From NCBI GenBank assembly GCA_035610365.1, contig CM069439.1, forward strand, positions 5,828,001 through 5,892,000: a DNA stretch of 64,000 nucleotides. Direction: 5' to 3'. A model generated the notes under the pieces. That model was given only the letters and a program-made list of their open reading frames with translations. It had not been told where the DNA came from and made no database searches. The position numbers and the translations under genes were made by a program. The stretch comes from Aquatica leii (Eukaryota; Arthropoda; Insecta; Coleoptera; Lampyridae). This document shows positions 24,480-35,320 of the stretch, in pieces (within the stretch, counting starts at the first letter, position 1; the number at the start of each line of letters is the position of its first letter).

Positions 24480-25000
24480 ATGGAATATTTTACACGATTT
24501 TGAGTTGTTTGACGCTGATTTCAAATATCTTATCAGTTTTGATGTATCAGCTCTAGGTTTGAATAATAAGAACATGAAAAAAAAATGCACTTATATGATT
24601 TTCTACTGTTGTTGAATGACGAAGTGCTACTCTGAATACTTTAGCAAAAATCGGCCATCATATTCATTCCTCCATAGTTCGAGTATCTTGGTGGAATCGT
24701 TTGCCCTGTTCTTCACTTAAGTCACCTAGATTTGCAGGAAAGCGATCAGAACGGCTTTGCAGGAAGTATCCTTTGATGCTCAAGTTCCATCCAAGTCGCT
24801 GAAAGTGATTCTCTTAAATGTAATCGTCACCTTTTTTATTGCCTCAAATTTTGAATAACCCAAACAAACAAATACCATGCATTTTCTCAATTTTTGATAA
24901 TGAACTACTGAAATCAGGATCATCATCAATTTGCCAATCTGCGTGCAAAAAATACCTGCGTTAATCTAAATTCATATTTTGAAACATTTTTGAAATATGC
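24480..25000 (-). mobile_element. Transposon-derived gene relic, family not named
   Basis: Minus-strand reading around 24.65-24.90 kb gives DDPDFSSSLSKIEK, then FQRLGWNLSIKGYFLQSRSD, then RFPANLGDLSEEQGKRFHQD. The pattern 'LGCxMSxKxHFLxSHLDxFPENLGxxSDEQGERFHQDxxxMExRYQG' occurs in many multicopy arthropod genes. No domain name comes to mind. It is broken by stops and is probably the 3' part of a DNA transposon or retroelement gene. Confidence 0.5.
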
Positions 25001-25970
25001 TTAAAACATAAACACTTGTTTTACGAAATCTGAGACACTCAAATGAAGTTTTTGAAAAATATATTTACCACAATTTTTTTTATGACGCCATGATAGAAAC
25101 GTACTAGTGGTTAGGTGCTGCTGTTTCACATAGTGTGTAGCTAGCTGTTTGTTTATGTATTATTTTGATCAGGAACTGTGCTTGAGGTGGTTTTGCCAAA
25201 AGTTTTGTAGAGATTGATTTTAGAGCATCAATAAATAACCGACACTGTTTTATTTTTCTGATTAAAATTATAAGTAGAAACTCTATTCAATGACTGTAGA
25301 ATTGTATACAAGATGTGTGTCATTTACTTGGTTTTTAATATTGTTTGCAATTCTACGTGCTTGGTGTAGTGCATTTGAAAATGAATCCAAGTGATGTGAA
25401 TTAAAATAATAATATCTATTATAGTGTTATCTGGAAACTCTAATTTAAACTATATAGAAATACCTCAATCTCTCAAATCTAAAAATATTTCTTTGCAGGG
25501 AATGAAATCCAGTTGGTTGGTTTTTTGAGTTAGGAGGTTTATTTAATACCAAGTTTGATCTGGTTCCCTTTTTTATTTTTGTGTAAAATTTGAAATTGAT
25601 GATCGTAGTTTTCAAATATTTTATATTTGTCTTTTAAAAGCATTTTAATATTTTCTAAATCCTGTCGTTGAAATAGGAAAAAACTGCATTGCAAAAAATC
25701 TTTCGTGGGTTTTTCTAAAGGTTTGTATCTAAAACGCGATCGTAATAGACTCAATATGCACGTAAAAATCTGACCGACGCACAGTGGAGGATTTATATGA
25801 AAAATCTAGTCAAAATTATTTCTCGGAATGTTTTACGAAAATGTACTTTTTATTGTTAGTTTTATTTAATTTAAAAATTATAAGTATTCATGCGATAATA
25901 TTTAATAATTTATTATTATTTAATTATTTCCAAACTGGATAAGCCCCTGCCATTGGAAGCACACAGAAAA
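25001..25970. other. Non-coding, no recognised content
   Basis: AT-rich; the minus-strand ORF at 25539-25754 has no recognised motif. Confidence 0.45.
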
Positions 25971-25974
25971 TTAT

Positions 25975-27660
25975 TAATCACAGCTGGAATCAGATTCTTC
26001 TTCTGATTCTTCGGCATCTTGTGCAGTCTCCTCGTCTGTTTCCGGGAGCAGAAAGTTTTGCGTCTCGGGGGAGAATGGCTTAGTTTTCCTCTGTGGTTTT
26101 TTTCTCGTGCTGCTGAGCAAACGATCAGAGCTTAAAAGAAGTCTAATTTTCTTAAAAAAATTTGCCGATTTGCTGCTTCTTCCTATAATTAACCGATAGG
26201 TAATATGGCATGAGCAATAACCGCAGCACCATGTTTAAGAATTTTATGCATTTTTGGTGACATTGGATGCCAGCCAATTTAGCTGGACATAAAGTTCTGC
26301 GGTTTCTCTGCAATATTCTTAAAATTTTCTGCAGTCAATTCTGTGTATGCTAAAAATTGTTTTTAGAGTAACTTTGAGATGGTGTATTAAATTTAAATCA
26401 AGGTCAGTGATACTAGAAGCTGTCTAGGGATCTCCAAAAAAAAATTCTTCTGACATGTTGCCGTCATCGTATTACCAAATCCAGCTGTTGGCATATCTAC
26501 CTGTAGTCCCATCTGGTCTTTGAATCTTTTTCTCGCTTTATTTGACGTTTTTCTTGTGTCCTGACCTGCCATTTTTTATGGGTAATTTGTAGGCAAGGTG
26601 AAGAACAGATTAAAAAAACGAATCCTTGAATGTAGTGTTGACAGTCTAAGCGTTAGGGTTCGGTTTGTTTATTTCATGTTGAATTCTTGCGAGGTTTTGC
26701 TACAAACGTAGCAGCGCATTGTGGAAGATGTGCCAATTTCAGCATTGCGCACTTTCCCATCTATCATTGTAAGTACCAAAGTATGTTGTATATATACTGT
26801 TTCACTTAGCGTTAGAATTTCAGTTTGGGCTTTTACGTAATACATTTCGTCCTTTATCTCATGAATATAGCGTATTCTTATTGGCCTACAGTATCTCGTA
26901 GACGAAGGAACTGGATTCTGCCAAATGGGTTTTCTCATTGGCAGTATTAATTTGCAGTCTCAGAGGTACTAAGGAGCTTTGAAAGATATTATCTGAGTTA
27001 TTTTGAAATTTCTGCTTGAATTGTGACTGCTGAGATCCATCACAACCCCATTTGGTTATAAGCTCAAGATTTTCTCTTTCATATGGTGTTAAAGTTGCTA
27101 TAACTGCTTCTAAATATTTACACAAACTCAAAGAACTATGGTTAAGTAGCTTTGAAACTGAACCTCGGTGGAAGTTGCGGTCATTCGAATTGATTCCTCC
27201 GTGGAACAGCAGTTTTTTTGGCTTTTTTTTAACGAATACCAAGCATAAATACTCTTGTTTGCACTTTGCAATATTTTCCATTGTTTTCTTGTAAAATCAA
27301 CCTCTACAAAAACGGCTAGAACCTCTGATGGTATGTTTTTTCACTGTTTGCGTTTGACCTTTAGAGATAACTTTACGTAACTTTGATAAGTTTAGATGCA
27401 TCTGTGTTTCCAGAAGCGCGTTGGCTCATACTCGTCTCACAAGTACTTGTTCCTTCAAATGCTTCGTTTTGCGCCGCTTGCTTCGGTCACTCGATTCGCC
27501 TAAATCTTTCGCTGGTCGACCAGGTTTTTATGTACCTGTCCAAATAGTAAATCTGGTGAAAGCGTTAATCCCGGCTGTGTTTTGTTTTAAAAACTGTTCT
27601 TCTATTTTATTAGCTGCTGCCCATTTTGGACATTTTTTGCCGATTTGAATGTGGGGGGGG
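25975..27660 (-). mobile_element. Transib transposase (RAG1 relative), broken
   Basis: Minus-strand reading from the right: GRPAKDLGESSDRSKRRKTK (27.4-27.5 kb), LTPYERENLELITKWGCDGS (first catalytic Asp, codon near 27039-27041), SSLVPLRLQ, IWQNPVPSSTRYCRPIRIRY, LVLTMIDGKVRNA (second Asp near 26759-26761), STMRCYVCSKTSQEFN (a CxxC), LSTLHSRIRFF, GLQVDMPTAGFGNT, then a tail with LLSSDRLLSSTRKKT and an acidic end. This matches Transib/RAG1-like core transposases throughout, including the zinc-binding Cys pair. At least two long open pieces remain (26886-27281 and 26669-26938), but stops and shifts separate them. Transib elements cut DNA by the hairpin route used by RAG1; this copy is inactive. 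Confidence 0.8.
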
Positions 27661-29440
27661 ATTCCTTCATCAGTTTTTAAAATTCCATTCTAGTCATCTC
27701 CTTTACGATGCTAGATCCTAAAAGTATTGGTATAATTTAAAGATGTAATGATAATAGGTTTATCAATAAATTTTAAACTTTAATAGCACAATAGCACAAA
27801 AAGTGCTCATTGAAACCATATACGTGCGAATGAGGCTAAGACAAAGTTTTGACTGTCCGTGTGGGCGAGGGGATGACAGTACATCCTTCCTGTAGCCACA
27901 AAGTGGTGTGAAAACATATGAGAGGTGACAGAATAACGCGTCCTGCGGTATTTTCGATTTTTGGTCAGCTTTTTAATAGAAACGCGCATATACCAGCTGT
28001 TGATAAACAAACAAAACCCACACTAAAACGAACGGACGCAACTGAACATGTAAACAACGCAATCAATTTTCCTAAAATACCAATAATAGACTCCTCCGAC
28101 AAAAACTCGTTTTTTCGCATTGTATACTTCTAACAGTAAATGAATTCTAGGATGTATCTAAAAAACTGGAGCTTCTAGGAAAAAACCGAAGGTATATTCG
28201 AAATCAGTGACCTCCAATTAGTAAACAAATATTTCATGCAACAGAAATAAGGTTAGTTTTGACAGCGAAATAGAGTAACATGGTTAATGACTTTTTTTTA
28301 AGTAATTTGAGAAAAAATAAATACATATTAAATTGCGGAACTAATCTGCAATAGAGTGTTTGCAGTATTTTATGCTTAGTACTAATTTCTCTACAGGTTA
28401 CCATTATTTATTTCCAGAACAACGGCAATAATATTTTTCAGGTCGCCTTTTCCTCTGTCTACATTAAAAATTGGCACAGTCACATTATCAATCTCACTGT
28501 AGCTGGCGGATGCGATTTGTCTGAAGCAGATTTTGTTTCTTTGGCCTGTTTTTGAAGTCTTGTATTTTGGATATCATCACTAGTTTTAGAAGTTTCGGAA
28601 TCATATCACTATCATCGCTTGAATTTTTGATAATTTGTCCGTCTATAGGTTAAATCAGTTTCAAGCTTTTGAAGGTCATCTTCATCTTGAATATCCTTTA
28701 TTATTTCTGGTTGTACTAATGTCGTTTAAAGACCAATTTTGGGTTCAACCCTAAACATATGTAGCTTTGTAAGGCGATTGTTTTATGCCCGAATGATAGG
28801 CCCTGTTTTTCGTAGTGTGTACATACCTCAACCTTTCCGATCATTAAGTCGATTAATTATCTTTTGGCTAACAACTAATCATGTTTTCGACGTCTTGGTT
28901 AGCGCAACAACGAAGCCCCAACTTTGGCTGTGCCGTGGTTTTCTGTGAATTAATTTTTGGTCAAATACTCGTCATTTCACATATAATACGATTGAAAAAT
29001 TCTCTTTCATTGTCTGACACCTATCGTAAAAAATATATCATTCAAATGGTAGGTTACTTCTTTAGCTCGTTTAGATTCCACAGCGCAGAGCAAAACAAAC
29101 TTGATCAAGTGGTCTTGGTAGACCATCAGGATGAGTCTGAAAATCAGCCGGAATATAGCATTTTATGTTCTGTGCACACATTTTTTTAACAGAACCAATG
29201 TTTAAAATTGCTTTTTTAATCGCTATTGATGAAGTGGTGTCTTGATTTAAGTCGTAGGATAAGATCTAAGTATTTATCCTTCGTTAAAATGAGAAGATTT
29301 CATGTTTTTACTGTGCAGAAATTAATACAGCTTCACAAATTACAACAATTGGGCATAGTGAGTGAATAAACAACGACAGCATGATAAAAAAAGGCGAGGG
29401 AGGGAAATACCCTTGTTAACAGGTTCCAACGTGTTTATTT
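27661..29440. other. Mostly non-coding; possible unnamed transposon debris
   Basis: Overlapping short ORFs on both strands (28739-28948, 28881-29189) and some higher-GC patches suggest a decayed element, but I recognise no motif on either strand. AGGCGATTG and CGAAGCCCCAACTTTGG patches are not repeated elsewhere in the window. Confidence 0.35.
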
Positions 29441-29455
29441 TGTCACTTGCAGGTC

Positions 29456-29580
29456 AAACTAGTTAAGCCTAAAGTATTTAAGCCAACCTAGATTTTTCTG
29501 GGCTAAACTAGTATATTCTGACAGGCGTTGGATAAACCGATTTGGTTTAGGACAAACTAGTTTGGCCCGGAATCGGGTTT
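29456..29580. repeat. Three about 49-bp subrepeats carrying AAACTAGT
   Basis: AAACTAGT occurs at 29456, 29505 and 29554, exactly 49 bases apart, each within a similar context (GGTCAAACTAGTTAAGCC, GGGCTAAACTAGTATATTC, GGACAAACTAGTTTGGCCC). This looks like the subterminal region of a DNA transposon. Confidence 0.7.
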
Positions 29581-29750
29581 GGCCGGTAACATACACAGAA
29601 ACTAAAATCTTAATATAAAATAATTGACATCACACCTGTACATACAACGGATGGAAATTTCTGCTAGAGTCGTAATAACACATCTGGCCGTATAAAAATT
29701 CTATCGTATGCAGATTATGTTTCTACTTAACTTAAAATATGTAGTTTATA

Positions 29751-29990
29751 CCAGTGTTTCCCAAACTATGGTACGCGAAAATATGAAACCTAATTTGTTT
29801 TTTTTTAGTTTTGCATTTTTTTTCATTTTGCCGGGCAAGCAAAATTTTTTATGACAATATACAATACTGTGCAGATTTGGTTGGTGATACACTGGTCTAT
29901 ACTACCTAATATCCAATTTTTTTATCACATTATACAATAATGTTCAGATTTGGTTGGTGGTGTGCTGGTCTATAATACCTAATATCCAAT
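29751..29990. mobile_element. hAT-type terminal sequence with a tandem duplication
   Basis: CAGTGTTTCCCAAACTATGG at 29751 matches the typical terminal repeat of hAT elements (CAGTGTTTCCCAA...GGT). Just downstream a block of about 70 bp is present twice in tandem (about 29855-29920 and 29923-29990), sharing CAGATTTGGTTGGTG, CTGGTCTATA and TACCTAATATCCAAT. No transposase was seen, so this is a solo end or a non-autonomous element. Confidence 0.55.
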
Positions 29991-32496
29991 ACGTGTCGGC
30001 AGATTTAAGAATTCGGACAAAATTCTGGCACTACTTGCTAAAGTAATTAATATTTTCTTAAACAACCCGGTTTCTGAAACATTAAGTTTCTGAAATAGAA
30101 AAAAATATATTGAATTGCTTCTATAGTTTCAGACTTTTATTATTCAATCTAAGAATGTCTACACTATACAAATGCTTTTGAATAATTAACTAAATGGAAA
30201 TATCGTAATCGTAATTGTTTTTGAACTTAATGAAAATTTCTAGATTTAGAAGAAAATGTTTTTGATACAAAGTCGTAAGATTTAGCTTTGTGAAATAAAG
30301 TAAGATGAAAGTGAGCCGTAATCAAACAACTTGATCGAAAATAAATATAGACCAACAATTTGCTGCAACTGTTCCAAGTTATCGTTTTGTATTTGCGGCG
30401 AGAAGGAGAGTTTATAGTCATTGATTTTTATATGTTATACACATCCAATTATAGAAGCAAGAAGTCTGGCGTAAAAATGTTTAAACTAATAAAACTATCA
30501 ACTCAATTAAAATTACGGAATAAATCTTTATAGGCATGACAGGTATTTTAATGAAAGGACATAAACATTTTTACCCCTTTTCATTAAAATAAATTCCAAG
30601 TAACGCCTCTGAATGTTAGAAATTGTAGTACGCAAAGCTTTTAAGCTTTATTTCTGTATGTTTATGTGATTATTATACATCGGTTCTTAACTGGGAAATG
30701 TTAACACAGCTAAGTACTTTCGGAACACTATAAGCAAACTCGAAGTTATCGTTTTGATTTTATGGCATGCCGTGATGGTTTTAAAATGGTGAATATTTAT
30801 GTTTTATGGGATAGTGTGAAGTAATGCTCAGGTAATGATTCAATAAAATGAATTACGAGTCTGTTGACGTGCTTTTATATAAAAGAACAACCTTATAAAA
30901 GCTTTTTCAATTTTCAGTTTGATTGGACGGTAAATATTCTTTTTCTATTGTACCAACAGACTTTTTTACTTGAACCGTAATTCATCTTTAGTTATTTGTT
31001 TGGTTTAATTATTGCAATGTATTCTTCCTTTGCAGAAATCGATTTTCACAGAATTTCTTTCAATATTACACTAAACTGGTAATGAATCGAAACATAAAAT
31101 AATCAGGATTTGTTAAAGTTATAAATAATAAAGTATTCGCGATTGACATTATTCGAATAAAATCATTAATAAGTTTGAAATAACGAATACAGCGGCTTCG
31201 AACGATAAGTAAACAATTAATTATTTTGAGCGATACAAATTTTATCGATTCTGAACGATGAATAAAAATTCAATCGTTACAAATAAAATTTTATTTTTTA
31301 GTTAATTGTTTAATGCCGTTAAGCAAATTCATTCAGGTTGTACATACGTTTGTATTACAGCAAAACTTGACTAAATAAACAAGAGAAAAGCTTTGCTAAA
31401 AATAGTAAGTCTATACTGCGAATGTGGAACTTCTTTGAAACGTAAACCTACGTACAACGGAGGTTTTCTGGATTCGGGCGAGTACAGGTACGTGGTTTTT
31501 AGACGGCCACAAAAATGTTATTAGAACCTCCCGGTAGGAATCAGAAAAGTATATTAGTAATTTAAGTGGATCGCAGCTACTAAAAAGTTAAGAACCGTTC
31601 ATATTAAAGCGGAGACATGTACAACGCAGAAGCAAAAAGTATATTGTGACCATACTACAAAATATCATATATATTTAAATCTGTTATTGCGGAATGTAAG
31701 AAAATCAGTTTATCGCATTTACAAGAAATTAATAAATCTACTATTCTAGTTTTTACCGTTAGAGAAGAGAAGAAAAAATATGCGACAGGTAGTGTTTAAA
31801 TTTAAACCTAATTTTTAGACAATCTGACGAAGTATGTCTCGTTTAATGGCATACTAACAAAATTGTTTTTATTAGAAAAAGGACGTTCACTTAAAATTTA
31901 TTTTTGCGTACACGAATAATTCTGTCGTTATTATTATAAGAAACTGGCTACAAACATATTTATATATAACACATTTAAAAAATTTCTTTATTTTGTTTCA
32001 CTATTTATCTGCTATGCCTAAATAAAATTTAAAAAACTAACAAAGCGGAAATTGATTTGGTCCCGTTAGTTTTTGTTTTAGCGGGTACATAGGAAACATA
32101 GACTATAGATATAATTTAAAATCTACAATAAAATTACTGTATTTGAAATTACATTGTTGCAACCATTTGAAAAGCAATATAATAAAGTTTTGAAGTTTGG
32201 CGTAACGAAAATAATCTTTAGATTTTTAAAATTGTTTTTGATATTTGATTTCGTTTAATTTATTTGTAGGAATAGTGTATAAAAATGAATAGAACTGGAT
32301 TGGGAAACATAATTTTATACGAAAAACTTAAAATGGAAATGATTTTTGATCTGTTGTGAACCTTTTTGTATTCAGTGTAGTCAATTTGTTTTCTGAAAAA
32401 AGTCTGTAATCTTTGTCTGCTTCAAACCGAATAACTGAGCTCGATCAGTGGTTTTTTAAGCATGAAGAGTGCTTGAAAAGTTTTATCAAAGTCGAA
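29991..32496. other. Non-coding stretch
   Basis: AT-rich. One notable hairpin at 30545-30590: ATTTTAATGAAA pairs perfectly with TTTCATTAAAAT across a 22-base loop. Otherwise nothing recognised. Confidence 0.5.
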
Positions 32497-33639
32497 TTAA
32501 AGGCAGAAGCTTTGTAATCTCTTGAATGACGCTCTTATTTCTTTGACAGTCACTGTTCGCAAAGGTTTCGAATTGTCATCGTTTTTTTCTTTATTCACGT
32601 CCGTATTCGTAGCAGACAAAATTTCTTCATCAGTCCCGACATCGCCTTCTACTTGTGCTTCTTCTTCTTTTTGAATTACATCTTCAACATTCTTTGCAAA
32701 ACCGGATTTTTTAAAACAGTTGATGATTGTTTGTAGAGTTACAGCATCCCATGCCTTTTCTATCAGTAAACTAGCCAACAAAACCGTTATGTTGATTGTC
32801 TGTTTTTTACTGAGAAAATCACACACAATCTTTAACTTCCTTACGATAGAACGTTTTGAAATTATGAATAATTGTTTGATCTAGTGGCTGTAGCTTTGAA
32901 GTAGTGTTCGGGGGAAAGAAATAAAGTTGTACTACATTGGTTAAAATAGGGGCATGGTTGTAGACAGTGCAATAAAAATAACTCCGGTGTTGCTTTTTCA
33001 TGTCAGTGTTTAGTGATAGCAACGGTTCATTGAATACTTCTGTGGTCATCCAAACCTTTTTGTTGCCACGATAGGTGGTAGGAAATGAGTTGATCCTTTC
33101 AAAACATCTCGGCTTTACAGTTTTTTCTATGAAAAGAGGCTTCAACTTTTCAGAATTTTCTTCGAGGCGAGGAAGTTCACTTTTATTCATTCGTTTCTTT
33201 ACTTTATTGTACGGTGCAACACAGATTTTTTCTTTATTTTTCAATGTGGTTGGAAGAGTACTCAGAGGAATATTGAATTCCTTCGCCACATCAGTTTTTT
33301 GCTTCCTGTCTCCACAGTCTCGATAACTTTCTTCTTTTCCAAAATCGACAAGCTGTACTTTTTAAGGTTCATTTTAAAACAAAAGCAAACCTAAGACTGC
33401 TATAGGAAAACGAATACTAATTAAACTGTGATTCAAGTTTCAACTTGTTCATTTGTCGAGTGTTTGGGTGAAAAAATTTTGAATTATCGCGAGGTTTCGA
33501 TACGTAAAGATTATTTTTTTCTTCGGATTATTGAGTGTACCAAAAACCTTTGATTTTAGTTAATTTATCGCGAGTTTTTCTAGGTACCTCAGAATTACCT
33601 CGAATTATCGAAGGTTTGAATTATCAAGAGTCGACTGTA
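32497..33639 (-). mobile_element. Tigger/pogo element (CENP-B-like transposase), broken
   Basis: The right end at 33637-33639 reads (minus strand) TACAGTCGACTCTTGATAAT, a typical Tigger-type inverted repeat with a TA target site. The transposase starts near 33372: MNLKKYSLSILEKKKVIETV (CENP-B N-terminal helix-turn-helix), then KEFNIPLSTL, KNKEKI, KPRCFERI, DMKKQHRSYFY, and LYFFPPNTTSKLQPLDQTII, the late catalytic block of the DDE_1 domain (NTTSxLQPLDQG). The GDES-type first Asp region is missing or altered. A short acidic region follows in 32497-32826. Frame breaks occur near the N-terminus and before the tail. No matching left inverted repeat was found. Confidence 0.85.
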
Positions 33640-35127
33640 TTGTTTTTCGCAGTAATTACTTTGTTATTTTTTCGCTTTATTGAAACCATTTCCAACTCTT
33701 GTTAGATATTTTTTTTTGAAAATATAAAATTTAATAAACCTAGCTAATTTCTTTGGAACTGAATGCTTTGTTTACTTTTTTGCATTATTTTTGTGGGTAT
33801 GTTGAAATTGTGTCGTTGCTTAGAGCTATTTATGTGTACTCTTTTACACATTTGCAAAAAAAATGTGGTTGATTTACGAATTGTTTTTTTATTTGGTTTG
33901 TAGTTCACATTTTTTGCAACAATTGCTTCACCTATACGATTTTGTAAGAATTTTAATAAAGTTTTTAACGACTGGGAAAGTGAATAAATCTGACTGTCGC
34001 TGTGATATATTAATGTAGTTTGCAATAAAATTATAATTAAGGTTTTTGGGTCTTTTTAAACTGAGTATTTTAAATACATTTACATAAAGAAAAAATATTA
34101 AAGCTAAAAGTTTCTCTCGCTGAATCGAAAAGTTGCATTTAATCCGAATGTTTACAGTACATTTAGAGAGAAATTTTTAAACAAAAAATGGGTGTATGAA
34201 TAATTAATGTTTAGGGACTACAATTCACTTCTTACTTTGTTCAAGCTTATCAGATAAACTTTGATGGTATATTAATTATAAGTAGGTGGGGTTTGTGGCA
34301 TAATTTTTTCGGGATTCGACGTTGTAATTTGTGAGAAGTAAAGTGTTGTAAGTTAATTAGATGTAGAGGTTTGTTCTATTTGGTTTCCGGAATTCCAATT
34401 TATTTAGGTTAAATCAATATAGGAAAACCAAATTACTATGTTTGACGAGTAGTAGGAATTTTGGTGTAGGGTCACAAACCATCCTAGAATACCTTCGTCT
34501 TAATTTAAATGACAGTTCCAATGTGTAAAAGCAAGAATTCTCTTAGTGGATAACGACCTGACTGTACTCGTTTTCAAAGTTGCTGATCCTTCGTTTTTAT
34601 AGAGCCACTAACTTCTGGTATCAATGAAGAGAGCAAAAGGAAATAAGTAATTTAAGTGACCGTACGCGATCACGATTTCCTCCTTCTTTTCTCGCTCTTA
34701 AAAGGAAATTCGCGGGTGGAATTAAATGCGACGCCCACACTAAAATTTTATTTAAGGATGCAAGAGCATATAGTCGTGATGCATGTACGTTTTTCTGCAA
34801 TTCGATCGATTTTGACCTCATTCGCTAAGTACCAAAATACCGTCGACAATTAAAGAAATTTCCACACGATGTATTTAATACGAAATATGTCGATGGAATA
34901 TTCAATTTGACTGGTGTACGTTTCACATGCAAATTGGAACGTAAATTGTTGATCAAATCAGTAACTTCAGAAGGCAGGCAAGGAAGGTATTTTGAAAATC
35001 AAATCCATCTCACGTTGATGCCGCTTGTATTTATTAAACGTAATTTAATTTTTTATATGGCATTGCAACTTTACATAAATTTCTTTCTTTCGCAATATTG
35101 TACTCATATATTTTCTTTCTTTTTCAG
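33640..35127. other. Upstream flank of the first visible latrophilin exon
   Basis: No recognised gene. 34620-34900 is less AT-rich than its surroundings but encodes nothing I can identify. The segment ends in a strong polypyrimidine tract and CAG (35111-35127) that serves as splice acceptor for the next exon. Confidence 0.5.
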
Positions 35128-35320
35128 AAGTAGTTCGCTACGAAACTGCATACGCTTGCGAAGGAAAAACGCTGAAGATAGAGTGTAAGGAAGGAGAACT
35201 AATAAAATTAATACGAGCAAATTATGGCCGATTTTCCATTACGATTTGTAACGATCACGGAAATACAGACTGGAGTGTCAACTGCATGTCTCCAAAATCT
35301 TTAAGAGTATTGCATAACAG
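35128..35320 (+). CDS. Cirl: Cirl exon: first part of the SUEL lectin domain
   Basis: 193 bp, between a CAG acceptor (polypyrimidine at 35111-35127) and a GTAAAT donor at 35321. Entry phase 1, exit phase 2. It encodes [19 protein letters not shown], then [20 protein letters not shown], then [16 protein letters not shown], a near match to the latrophilin lectin consensus ([23 protein letters not shown], CMSPxSL). The last two bases AG are completed to Arg by the first base of either alternative second exon. The domain is extracellular. Confidence 0.95.

Noticed and set aside
30545-30590. microRNA precursor
   Set aside because: Stem of only about 14 bp and AT-rich; too short for an animal pre-miRNA.
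34620-34860. Possible first Cirl exon or another host exon
   Set aside because: Slightly richer in GC but no signal peptide, no phase 1 donor with good context, and short overlapping ORFs on both strands.
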